Assembly (NCBI GenBank): GCA_022605405.1
Contig: JABYQQ010000027.1
Coordinates: 124,001 to 188,000, forward strand
Reading direction: 5' to 3'
DNA: 64,000 bases
Origin: Earliella scabrosa
Lineage: Eukaryota > Basidiomycota > Agaricomycetes > Polyporales > Polyporaceae
Part shown: piece after piece, positions 32,836 to 44,586 of the stretch
Layout of the letters: each line of letters starts with the position of its first letter
How positions within the stretch are numbered: position 1 is the first letter of the stretch
Notes under the pieces: model-generated
What the model was told of the DNA's origin: nothing
The model's database searches: none
What the model saw: only the letters and a program-made list of their open reading frames with translations
Position numbers and translations under genes: made by a program

Positions 32836-35800
32836 CTAGAGCCTCTCAACGTGGTCGAGCGCCTCGAGCGCAGCATGGGCCCGGACGTGCAGTTGGTTCT
32901 AGCGACGCAAGACATCAGTCCGGCATCCCATACACAAAACACGACGCAGAGGGACAGCCGTACCTCCATGCTGAACTTGCCCTGCCAGACGCACACCGGT
33001 CAGCGATCCTGTACGCCCAAGCGACTCTGATCGGACGGAAGAAACACTGACCTTCCGCCCAGCAGCGGACACCTCCAGCGGTTTGCCTGAACACAGCACA
33101 GAGAGGGGGCCATCCCGTCAGCGTCTCCCGGTCCACCAAACCGGAGCGAGCAAGAAGGCGGGACGAAAAACTCACCGGAGAGGACGAGCTCCAAGTGCAT
33201 CCGCGCGCCTTCCTTGTCGCCCTGGCACGCCAGCAGGCGCGCGTACTCAAAGTCTGTCGGACGAGGAGACGGCACCATCCGGAATCCCGTACACGGACGC
33301 GATCATCGCGGTCCACGACCACCACGAGCGAAAACAAAAACAAAGATGAAACCGGATCAGCTTCGCAGCGCTCATGCAAAAAGAGGCGAGGGGGGCCACT
33401 CACGCGCGTTATACACCAGATAGTGGTCATACACAATCTTCGGCCCGTCCCTCAAGACCGCCTCAAACGCCTCCCTCGCGCCCTTCTCCGCCTCGGCCCT
33501 GCCCTCCCTCACCGCCGCCTCATCCGCCGGGTCGAGGACCGCATCCGGGTCCGGGTACGCCACGTACCTCAAACAAATCCCCCTCAAAAACTGCGCCAAG
33601 GCCCAATCGTCCCAAAACTCCTCCCCGCCCTTCCCCTCGCCCGTCCCGTACGCGCCGGGCGCGTCCGCATGCTTGGCCAGCACCGCGAGCTGCGCCTCGA
33701 CCGCCGGCAGCATCCGCTGCACAATCACGCTCCGCGGCGCGTGCGCGATCCCGAGGAAGAAGTACGCGAACTCGAGCGCGGGCAGCGCCAGCCGCCCGCC
33801 CTGCTGCCGGTACTTGCGCGCCTTGCGGGCGACAAATTTCTGTACACCGCGCCCGCCGGGAGGCGCCGCGGGCGGGGGTGAGGAGGTGGCCACGGGACAC
33901 GGGACACGGGACACGGGACACGGGACACGGCAGTGACGTTCGCGCGGCGGCATAACGTTGAGTAGGAACGCGCGGGCGAGCGACGCGGGAACGAGCGACG
34001 TAAGATGCGATCGCAACGGTGGCGGAGGCGGCAGGATGGCGGAGGGAGGGCGGAAAGGGGGGCAGAGTCGTCAGCAAGGGGGACTCGGGCATGGGATCTG
34101 CGAGGGGCGACCCACCTCGAGCGGAATGGACTTGCCCGCGATTCGTTGGCGCAGCGCTGGGACTTTGTCCATGAGCTCACCCACTTCGCCATCATGCTTC
34201 TCGCCGCCGATCTGCACAAGGCAGACCGCGACGCCGTAAGTGTACGTCGCCTTGGACCACTAGAGGCAGACGAGCGTGCCACAGTAGCAGTTCGCCAAGC
34301 CGCCGACGCGACACGGGTTAGGGTTAGGTGCAGACGTAATGCGTACGGACAGAATGCGTCAGTCAGGAGCGCAGCAGCAAATTGCTGAACAGGGACGCAC
34401 CGTCGCCTCCGCAGCGAGCGTGCGCCACCGGTCGAGCGACGCTGGGATGTCCCAGAGCGCGAGGTTCGCGATGGCCATCTCCCAGAACGAGATGTGATGC
34501 AGGTTCCGGTACTGGTTCTGGGCCTGTAGAGCCTTCTGGTAGTACACGAGTGCCGTCGCGGGCTGGCTCCGGCACAGGTGCAGCCGCCCTTGGCCGAACA
34601 GGAAGAACACACCTATGTCCGAGCGGTCGCACGATGTCAGCGCAGCTCGACAGAGGACAGATAGCGCGAAAAGGTTTCAAGCCGAGAAGGAGAACGTGTG
34701 TCTCGTACGCCTGTCGAAACGAGCGCGGAGCGAAAGTGGTACAAGGGTCACAGGCGTCATAGGCGCCGAAGGATTACGCACCGTTCGGATAGCGTTCAAT
34801 GTGGTAATCGAGGATCTTCTGGGCCATGTGGATGTCGACCCCCTCAAACGTCAAGCTCGAGAGCACGAGGTGGAAGATGAGCAGAGCCATGTCGCAGATG
34901 GTCCGCCGCACGCCTTCCTGGTCTGCTCGCCCACGCACACACGCAGATCAGCAACATTATCAGCGTCGGCATCCGAGGAATGGACGCGCACCTAGTTCGA
35001 TGGATGGCGCGTCGGAACCCGCACTCCACCCACCAGCCTTCTGCAAGTACGAGAGTCCGGCCTGACGGTCACCCTTGTATCCGAACAGCTCCACGATAGT
35101 AAGCAGACGTGACGGCATGAGCGACAGAATCAAGTTCGAGACACCGACGCCGAGGTAGACACCTGAACGGAAGTCGGCGTCGATGGATGTGTCCTCGGGG
35201 CCATTGCCTTTGGCCTGGGCTTCTGCGTCCATGGTTTCGAGATACTTCCCGAGCTGGCGATAGATGTTGATTGTGGTCCGCATATTCAACCTGAAACAGG
35301 GTGAGCGATGGACAATGAAAAGAACCCCCGCGGAATGGCTTACGCCTCTTTGATGAACGCAAGCCAGTCACCTGAGTAAACGATACCGAGAATAGCCTGT
35401 GGAAGTTCGTCAGCGGGACTAGAAAGGCAGGTTGTTGTGAAGAACAGTGCGTGGTGGCTTGCGCGCACTTTACGTGGAAGGTGGCACAGATCAGGCAGCG
35501 CAGAACATCCGTCAATGCAAGAACGAGATATGCCGCGCCCATGCGGAGGTGTTTACGGTGCAGTAGTGTCCGCCGGAGCACACACTGATGCTCGCGTAGG
35601 GCGATCCCGTGACTGAGCAGACGTCAATTGCATAGCCAAAGAGGCTAGCCGAGTCGAAGATCTGCCATGGCGCGAGCAGAGAACGCGCAGATTATCTGCA
35701 AGCGAACGACATCGGCACTTCGACACGATGTGTTGCTGTTCGCCCAGACGATGAACACAGTACCCGCAGCGTCTTCCATACTAATCAGCCCCAATTACAA

Positions 35801-37167
35801 GGGACGGCATAAGGTCTCCGTGCGATTCTGATGTGCGGAGGCTGGAGAACGTCCTCTCACACAATTCAGTAGCACCGAAGGTGCCAGGTGCGCGCAGCCT
35901 TGCGATAATGAAATCAGACTAGTAGGGCGCTGCGGAGAAGGACGAAAAATTGAGACAGGGGTTTCGCACTGCATGACCACACGCCAGTAACTGCTCCCGA
36001 GCTCAATCATCTTGAGCAAACCTAGCGCACATGCAGTGACATCAACTTCAGCACACACTAAAGTTGATGCCCCTGGCGATATTCATGCATGCTCAAAAGA
36101 GCAAGGACAATTATGTGTTTGCAAAGACAATGTCCATCTCGCGAGTTGCGAAGGAGTCCCAGTCGAGGACACAGAACCTCCGCCGAACACTGCCTACCCG
36201 ATGTGCAGCGCTCGGAAATGAGGTAGAACCCGAAACACAAGACATTGCACCAGAAGGTCGCGTTGTTCCACTAGATCGAGTTTCTGTCATGCAACAGTTC
36301 TGATCTAACGAACAGCAGCCAATGAACTTCCGCAGATATGATATGTCCGTAGCATACCAGGCACGACATTCTGTAGGGCCAGATTCCGGGATACGTTACG
36401 GTCAGAAAGAGGTCCACAATTGCCTGATGGACGGCACTTCTAACGAGCTTCCGGGTTCCGACTCAAGGCCACCAGCTCGCAAAGGAAAGGAGTACACAGA
36501 GGCAAGAAGCCGATGTATGGGTAGCATCTTTGTGGCGCGAACGATGCATGGAACAGGAACGACGACAATCGAGGCGAACGTTCGGAACACACACCTTCTC
36601 GAACAAGGTCTCGGCATAGACGAGTTCGGCATGCCGCTCCATGGGTGTCATGCTCTTGATGAAGCCGACACCCGACGTGTTCAGGGAGCCGACGACCAGA
36701 CCGGCGAGACGAGTGGGGAGCGAAGCGGCGCGTTTCCTGTGCTGGCTCGCGATCGCGTTCCCATGTCGGACGTGCGCCAGGGCATCAACAAGATCCTGCG
36801 GATGTGCTTAACACTGACGAGAGGTATGGAAGAGATGGGCCGCTGAGGCGACTTGCCTCGTCTTCGAATGACATTAGCCCCTTGACGCACTGGATCAGGC
36901 CGAAGCCGGTGGCGACGTAGAGGCGTTCCCTGCACGTCGTGCAGTAGCGTCTCGGGTGGAGCAAAAGGCAACTCACATCGTGGGGTCGTACTGCCTACAG
37001 TAGTCCTCGGACTCGTGCATGTGGGATCCGATGAATACATGGAGAGCATAAGTGACGGCGGCAATATCGGCCGTTAGGGACTTGTCTGGAGCATATGGAC
37101 CTGTCGGGAGCGGGGGCTGTGGCCTTTGCCAGAGCTGCTTCGAGTCTGACTGCGCAGCGTCCGCCAT
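32836..37167 (-). CDS. IML2/TTC39-family tetratricopeptide protein
   Basis: Thirteen exons (36977-37167, 36857-36929, 36595-36795, 35344-35396, 34992-35290, 34782-34922, 34401-34612, 34116-34259, 33404-33839, 33176-33253, 33052-33086, 32964-32981, 32836-32898) join to 647 residues. Family landmarks are RERLYVATGFGLIQCVKGLM-like text near the start, then ERHAELVYAETLFEK, LGIVYSGDWLAFIKEA, RSGVYLGVGVSNLILSLMP, VELFGYKGDRQAG, CRSQPATALVYYQKAL, HHISFWEMAIANLALWD and KFVARKARKY. Yeast Iml2 is linked to lipid-droplet-associated inclusion clearance; the role in this fungus is inferred. Intron 2 has a GC donor (GAG|GCAAGT, 36796-36856). Intron 3 is unusually long (35397-36594). Exon 12 has 18 bases. 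The start at 37167 is the first ATG of the open frame; no break is seen. Confidence 0.85.
33891..33930. repeat. CACGGGA heptamer array
   Basis: About 5.7 tandem copies of CACGGGA lie inside intron 8 of the IML2-like gene (33840-34115). Confidence 0.9.
35397..36594 (-). other. 1.2 kb intron of the IML2-like gene
   Basis: The donor AAG|GTGTGT and an acceptor in CCACAG|GCTATT bound it. The flanking codons join exactly (LFEK to AILGIVYSGDW). Typical introns of this window have 45-75 bases. I find no terminal repeats or long convincing frame in it, so its filler is unknown. Confidence 0.65.
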
Positions 37168-40128
37168 GTTGGAATGTCGAGTTTGCTGTGGGGGACGTCG
37201 AGGAGCTGGCAGTGAGGAATGTCGCGGGCGGTGTACTAGCGCTCGGGGTCGCGGGGGATACGGCGGGGTGATCGACCCCAAGCGGTGTATGTCGTCTCAA
37301 TTTGAGGCCTTACGCTGGCGCCGACATCTACGAGCAAGACAGCAACTGCGCAGCCGAGCTGGAAGCTGCTAACGACGGCGAGCAGCGAAGGGGAGACAGC
37401 GAGCGGGGAGCGAGCGACGAGGCGGAGCGGAGGCAAGCTGGCAGTGACGATGACTGTTCGTCGGCATCCGCTCCCCTCTCGGCGCTCGGGCCTCCCGGCG
37501 CGCCGCCGGCTCATGTTTGCCGGCGACGACACGGTCATGTGATCACCGTCCTCAGTGACGCCTGGAAACCGTCGCGCTCCCTTCCTCCTACTTGCTGCAC
37601 TGACCCATGCTCGTTGCTTGTTTCGAAGCTGCAAGATGCGCCGTAACGTGCAGTAACTGTGCATGTATCTTGCAGATGCCCCCTGCAAGTGCGATTGGTC
37701 TGTAGTCACTCCCGCGGAACTTACTCATCTGTCGTGATGCCAGTGCGGTCTGAAACAAGTCTCTCTGCCACTCCCTGCAGCACCCAGAGTTCTTTCTATG
37801 CATGTGTTGACAGCGTTTTACCCGCGCAGCCTGGTCTTTGTACGCCTCCGGTCGGATACCCACACTCAAGTCCGGCAACCTACCGTAACTCGATTCTATT
37901 TGCAGACTGGGTAAACTGTGGTTACCGAGGAATGGGAGATTGACACGACAGAATCAATCGGCCAATTCGAGCGAGCTCTCGTCGCGGGAGTGCCAGTCTC
38001 TAGACTGCGGGCATACGACCGTCCTTCCAGGCATGGGCGACATCGCCGGTCCATTGGATGCACTCGATCGCAACCTGGGCTGTCAAGACTGTAGAACCCT
38101 ACGGCAGTGACGGAACGACCCTTCTTCCTCGCCACCCACTAGGTAGCTACGATTGCCTATGCTGAGATCCCTGACAGCAGCACGGAATTGCTGACACACT
38201 CCACACTCCCATTGGCGCGTCGGAGAGCCAGGACCCTCGACGACGGTCGGGGACGTTTGACCCGCGGACGGCAGCACGTGCCGTTGACAGCATCTTCCCA
38301 ATCCCCTCTACTAGATACCGCATCGGGTCCGCTATACTCGCATGTCCACAAACATCCGAAACCCTGCGTACGAATGAGCCTCAACATCCGTGCCGCCGCG
38401 CCCTCCGAGTCCGACCGCGGTGCACCATCCATAGAAGGAACCACTGCCAAAGTACGTACCGGATGCAGACCACCAACCACCTTCTCAACTGCCTTCTAAA
38501 TCGAATACACCTGTCTACCAGTGCCCCCTCCGGTCGGCAGAACACACACCCGCCCGAGCCCGCGAGCGTTCATTGAGCCGCTCGACGGCGGCACTCTTCC
38601 TACACGCACGTGGAGCAAGAAGCCCATCTCTCAGGCGCGTTTCCCCCGACCCGCAGCCGAAGCCCGATCATCATCTATCTGCCCTGCGCTCCCTCAGCCC
38701 AGTCTGATACGACATCCCGCGTCTGTATTGTCACACTTGCTGGATCTGGAGCTACATCGTGTGTGGGTGCGGGTGGGCGACCATTTATACTAATACACCG
38801 TTTCGTCGATCCGACCAGCTGGCCCTTGCCGGCGACCACGTATTTAATATCCAAAAATACGCTCGTCGTGTTCTCAGCCTCCCGCGCCGCTGAAACCAAC
38901 TAGATACGAGGGGCCTGAGAGTTTTTGAGTTCAAATTCAGCGGCCGACGCCACCGCCCACCTCCACTGGCAGGCTGGCGGACCATGGACCATGTGCACCG
39001 AGGTTCCTCTCGCGTCTACGCCCGTCAACGTCAACTGCCAGGACAGTCGTACGTACCTCCCCCGCCCGAGGCGCAAGAGGGAGTCCAAACCTACGACGTG
39101 AGATCGGGACTTCGCGTGGCGACGTCGACGTGGGCCACCGCCAAATCGGAAATCGGAATACGTCCTTACATAGTACTCGCACCCCCCTCCCAGGCTCCCC
39201 CCACCGCTTATCGAAACGTCCCCGATCCGAACGCCCGGATCCTTCGTCGACGTCGCTAACGCTCCCGCGACCGTAGCCGTCCGTAAGTACTCGTGCCTTC
39301 GCCGCACCCTCCACTGTCCCCGACGGATTTCGGGCGGCCAAGCGGCCTTCTGCGCGGAGGGGGGGGCCCGCACCGTGCAGATCTCCCAGCCCCCATCTCG
39401 TGCCACGCGTATTAATGCATTACGACGAGCGCGGACCGTTATGTTGTCTCCGCGTCGAAGCACGAGCATTAGACTCACGACCGGGCTTTGGCCGCCCGCG
39501 CGCCTCCCCGTCCTTCTCGCCGGCGCCAGGTTGCTCGGCGTATGTACTGATGTAATCGCGAACCTGAGCCGTGGCTCTGGCCAGTGGCGGAAGAGGGTGG
39601 AAGGCAGGAGGGGGGAGGCTGGAGCATGCCTCGCGATTGGGCCTTGGCTGGGCTGAGAAGAGCTTAGAAGACCCGCGGCGGCGATTGTCGAAATGATTGA
39701 ATTCGATATGATGATGGGCTGTTCACGTCATGCGCGCTGCGTCTTTAGCGTGCCTGGGCGAAGTGGCCAGTGGCAAGTGCGAGCGCGTCAGACGCAAAGC
39801 CGAGAGCGAATTCACGAGTTCGGGCGGGACGTCCCGCCGCGGGCGATTCCTGAAGAAGAGGGGTCATTCGGGTATACTGGCTTCCGGAGGGATACAGAGC
39901 TACTATAGGTACACGGAGCGCGCGCGGCGGAGACATGGTCCGGTCTACTAATAACCTAGGTATACAGCAGTCTAACAGGAGCGAATAATTAGGCGAGACT
40001 ATGTGGTAATAGCAATCGATGATGATGAGAGAGACAGAGCGATATGATGAGCAGGCGGGACAATGCAAGAGAGAGAGAGAGAGAAGACGACTGGGACATA
40101 GATAGCATAGCGCATACCAAAACCAGGT
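37168..40128. other. 3 kb without a supportable gene
   Basis: The first part is the CpG-rich upstream region of the IML2-like gene. The rest holds only short frames in GC-rich sequence, without splice-consistent continuation. A (GA)n run lies at 40068-40083 just beyond the end of the TEA gene. Confidence 0.4.
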
Positions 40129-41712
40129 TCAACAGAGCGGCTGCCAGGTGCGAGAGTGAGACGCGGGGTGGGCATGTGAAGAGTGGGTCTGTTGCGTCAG
40201 GCCGTAGTAACCCGACGAGGGGTACTGGGAAGCGGAAGCCTGCGCAGCGGGGACGACGGACGTCTGCGCGAACGCCCACTGGGACGAGCTCTGTGGCGGC
40301 ACCCAGTCGAGGGGGCTGAGCGGCACGCTCTGGAAGCCCGGCGCGGTGCTGTAGGCCGGCGAGCTGCTCCTGTCGCTCGCGTACATCTCGTCCGAGCACG
40401 CGTCCATCGCGTGCCCGCGCAGAATCTCCTCAGTCTCGTAATCGATGTCCTGTGGACGCGCAAGGGAAGGGAGGGGTCAGACGCCGCCGAAGCCGACGAG
40501 GGAACGTTCCTGAGAGCGGCGCACCTCGAGATCGTCGTCGTGAAGGTTCACGTTGAAGGGCGAGAGCGGCGGTGCCGCCGACGTCGTGAAGTGGTACTGG
40601 ACGACCATGACCGCCACCGGCTTCTGGCCCGGGTCGGCCGCCTGCTTCGTGATTTCCTGGACGATTGTGTACGACGACAGGTCTGGATGGAGAACAAGGG
40701 CGCGAGCGACATCATCAACGATACGTCAGGGAAGCTCCTGAGCAGGCATGGAAGAGAGAGACGTACCCGTGCAGCTGCAAAGCGTGTCCCAGTACCCAGG
40801 CGTGAGCCTCGTGTAGTGGAGGTAGGACGCGCCCGTTCCCAAGGGGTCCTTGCTGTCTTGGACGAGCATCGCCTCGGGCTGCTCGGTGTGCACGACGGTG
40901 CTGCCACAGTACACAGAGCAGGTTGAGTAGAGAGGAAGGGGAGAGATGGACCGGAAAGTGACCGTCGGGTCGATGAGGCGAAGGGACCGCGGCTCGACCC
41001 ACTGGTAGGCGGAATTCGACAGCACGACCTGGGTCTGCCTGGCGTTCTGGCCGTACGGGTCGCTAGACAGGGACCAGGCCGAGTCCGCCGGGGCCACGCT
41101 GATGAAGGCATGGACGACGTTGTTGACAGCGGGGAGCATCGAATGCGTGCCGCCTGCCGAGACGTCGGGAATGCCCATGTCCTGGCGGTGCGACGGTCTG
41201 GTTGGGTGCATCATCTCGTAGTGGCGATCAGATATTGCCTTCATGACTGCGAACGGAGTGGCACAGGCGTCACGATTAGCAGGGGAATAAACATAGGACC
41301 GGGCGCGAATCGGGCCTGGCCGCCAGGTGATGGAGTGCACTCACTGTGCTTCCCGGCGCTGGTGTCGCGGAGCTGCTGGATGCGACTGCCGACCTGTTTG
41401 GCCGTGCGGATCTCGCCCGTCTTCTTGAGGATGTACTCTGCGATGAACTTGTTGCGGTTCGGGAAGCGGGTGAGGCCCCGGGGCGACTTGGACTCGGCGG
41501 GCGTGTACTTCTCGAGACCTGGGGGATGGCCGACGTCGGGCTATCAGACACCACGTGCGGGGCGTGGCACACAGGGCGAGCGCACCTTCCATGAGGGCGG
41601 CCTCGAGATGGATGGGCCACACGACCTCATTCTTGTCTTTGGACATGCGATAGCATTTGCGGCCCGCGAGGATGGTCTTGAATGCGTTTTGCGAGTTTGG
41701 AGCGGGGGACAT
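40129..41712 (-). CDS. TEA/ATTS domain transcription factor (TEC1/AbaA type)
   Basis: Five exons (41586-41712, 41345-41518, 40767-41246, 40525-40682, 40129-40449) in phases 1,1,1,0 give 419 residues. The TEA DNA-binding domain is N-terminal, about residues 10-98: RKCYRMSKDKNEVVWPIHLE, then FIAEYILKKTGEIRTAKQVG and SRIQQLRDT, with the typical helix-3 text VGSRIQQLRD. The rest is acidic, S/P/Q-rich and ends in a Tyr/Gln/Ser tail, as in activation regions. Proteins of this class steer filament growth, conidiation or development in fungi. A stretch within exon 3 (PLPLYSTCSVYCG, about 40907-40957) begins with GTCCAT and ends in CAG, is 51 bases long, and might be an extra in-frame intron. The start at 41712 is the first Met before the domain. 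Confidence 0.85.
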
Positions 41713-44586
41713 TGTGGGTCTTTGAGCAGATGGAATTGAGGAAGAGAAGATTGCCCGGAGGGACGAGGCAGGGAGGAATGTCGGATGGGGGATGCTGCAA
41801 CGGAGGGCGGAAGCATGCGTTCATATGAACTATAGTGGGCGTCTTGGAATGGGCCACGCTCACGCATGCTGACGGCGGACCGCAAGAGGTATGGGGCGAG
41901 AGGGTACGGAGAAGTCCAACACCCGCGGGAGACTAGCAGAGAAGCCCAGTCGACCCAGTCGCCCGGTGCGGCGACACGATGCATCGCATGACAATCACTC
42001 AATGAAGAGTGCGAAGACTCGAATTCGAGAGCTGTGATCCGGACGTTCACGGCAAGAGGCGGGACAGCGGGGCCACGACCGCTAAGCGGGCAACTGCCGG
42101 GCGACGAGAGCTGTGGTGTCCGTGTCTGCACGAAAGCAATGGAATCTCCGACCCTAGATTGCACGTCAGACCAGCAGATGCGTACGCAGGGTTCGGACCC
42201 ACGCTTCGCCAGGCCTCAGAACTCGCTTACGCAATCCTTTCCGCGACTCTCCCTGGCCACCGAGCGTCAGCGGCGATACGGCGTCAACCTGCGACGCGAA
42301 TCCACAGATGTCCACCTTTGTTCTCTCCTCGCCCCATCGACATTGTCCGTGGATCGTTTCTCCATGCACGGAAACAATCCATCTTGCGGCCGCCCATCTT
42401 GATCCCCACGTCCTGCATCATGCAACTGAGCGAGAGATCCCAAGACGACTCGAGAGAGAATACAACACACATATCCGAGCCGCAGGCCCCAGGCTGCATC
42501 GCCGCCGACCGTCTGCGACCACACCACACGCGAGCGAGGGCAGCAAGGTTCAATTCCGACTCGGAGAACCTGTCTGCGTCCACGCGCTGTGCTCCCGCCA
42601 AACTTACAGCACGTCCACGCACGGGCTGTAGATCCCACCTCGGACGCGCCAACGTTGGCGTCCCTACGCCCCGGAGCACGTCTTGCCGCTCGCGCGAGTG
42701 TGAGGGGAAGGCGACATACCTGCGCCCCGCGTTCACAGGTGCCATTGGCGCAGCGCATGTGGGTCAGAGCGAAGTTTTCGCGACTGTAACTGCGCCTCCG
42801 GCGAATGCAGGCTGCGAGCAGAGGCCACCTGCCATATACGGCAGCGCTCATGACGCGCGAGAGAACATGAATTTTGAATATCATCGGCACCGCCCCCGCC
42901 TCGGATCCGGTCTTCGACTGCAGCGGTGCGACGTCTCCTGCGATGACCACAGCATCCACGCTTCCCGGAGCACTCTCCGTCTCCTACCGTACGCTCGGGC
43001 GCGACGCTAATGCTCATTCAGAATCGCTGACTTCATCGCGGCCCACACGCAATATCGCCTGTGGGGTAATTGCATGGCGGCCCGAGAAATTTTCGCGGCG
43101 ATGCTGGAGTGTATGAGTGCAGTGTACTTAGCACGAGCAGAACATACGCCAAGGGTGGTCTGAGCCCCATTCGGAAGAATAAGACGTCAGCTTCGCAAAA
43201 ACATGCACGGATGCCACTCGTGTTTGGGGCTGTTGCGAATGTTCGACATTTGCGGACTGGAAACATACGAGTCGCAGACTATCATGTTTGAGTCGAGCGT
43301 TCGTTCTTGCATGGTCGCTGGCCGTTGGTCTCGCTCGTCCGAGACTACATACCTGTTTGTGGTTACGACCCAACGCGGGAGTCGAGATGAGTCGACGAGT
43401 GGGGATAATCCCCAATCCGCGCGTCTACCCACGCTCTCTCCTTCACAGCCACCAGAGTGTGCACCCGATCCAGTCCACTTTTGGAACAACCACTTCCCAT
43501 GGGAATGGTCCTCGGCCTCAGGCCTCAGGCCTGATTGATTTCCTCCTGCTCGTCCGACCAGCAAGCGGGCGAGGAGCGATGCGAGCTCAGATCCACATGA
43601 GCGCGACTTCTCCTGTCTAATTACGAGCTGGCAGTCGGCCACGGATCCGCTCAGGCTCGCGAGGGGGGGGCCTTCGGATTCCTGTGGGACAGCAGGTGCG
43701 CAGCAAGTGCGACGCGGCCCATGCGGAAGAATTCCCGCTCGGAGCGGAGGGTGGTTATATATGAAGGGGCCTTCTCCGCTCGAACCTCAGATGCACCACG
43801 AATGCAGGTCTGGAGCGGTGTGTGCGCACGCGGGCGGGGGTATATGGAAGAGCGCGAGAGCGAGCGACGGTGGTGGGCGGTACATATACATGGACAGCAG
43901 CGCGCGGCGGAACGGCGGCGGGCGTGGGGCAAATCTAAACAGTCATGTAGTAATCTAAGGGAACTAACTAACTATCCGGTATGAGCGTACGTGTATGGGT
44001 GTGGGATATGCGGGGATGATGGAGATGGAGATGGAATGAGGATGGGGATGATTGATGATGATGATGGCGGGGGAAACTATCTGTGCAGGCGAGTGGGAGT
44101 GTGAGTGTGAGCGCAGCCAAACTCTCTATGTGCAAAACGAGCGTCCAAGCGTCCGTCTCTCTGGTGGTAGTGGTAGTGGTGGGGAGGGGGTCTAAGTCGT
44201 CGGACTGTCTATCGTGCAAGAAGCGGAAAACTATGTATGTCCATCGCCCATCGATCGGGCCCTGTCGAGAGTCGAGCAACTCGAGCGCAAGAGAGAAAAA
44301 AACCGGAATCCCAAAACGGAACACACGGGACCGCACGCGGGCGGCACCGGGCCCGCGAGCTGCGCCGCGGTGGGGAGAGGCGTGCGCGGAAGGCAGCGCG
44401 CGCGCCGTACAATTTTTACACAACGCCGGCCGCGAGCCTGTCCGCCGAGGACTCAGGACGCTTCGCGACCCTCGTCCTGCCGCTGGGCAACACACGACCG
44501 GAAGGGACCTGCCTGGCGCGGAGGGAGGGGCGGACGGGCTCACTGAGGAGCGCCGGCCCATTCAACGTCGAAGCTGGGAGCTCTCT
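41713..44586. other. 2.9 kb between the TEA factor start and the transporter stop
   Basis: No gene can be supported. A 333-codon plus frame (42009-43010) lacks family-like text and codon bias. The region may be the long regulatory upstream of the TEA gene. Short GAT/GGA repeats lie at 44014-44067 and GTGGTA repeats near 44163-44185. Confidence 0.4.
44014..44067. repeat. GGAGAT/GATGAT simple repeat
   Basis: Impure tandem GATGGA, GGAGAT and GATGAT units, downstream of the transporter gene. Confidence 0.8.

Noticed and set aside
40907..40957. Extra 51-base intron in exon 3 of the TEA factor
   Set aside because: The donor GTCCAT is poor and the stretch is in frame without stops, so both forms are possible; left as coding.
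42009..43010. 333-codon open frame on the plus strand
   Set aside because: Rich in R, S, P and H with no family-like text or hydrophobic core, and a minus frame of 230 codons overlaps it; typical chance frame in GC-rich DNA.
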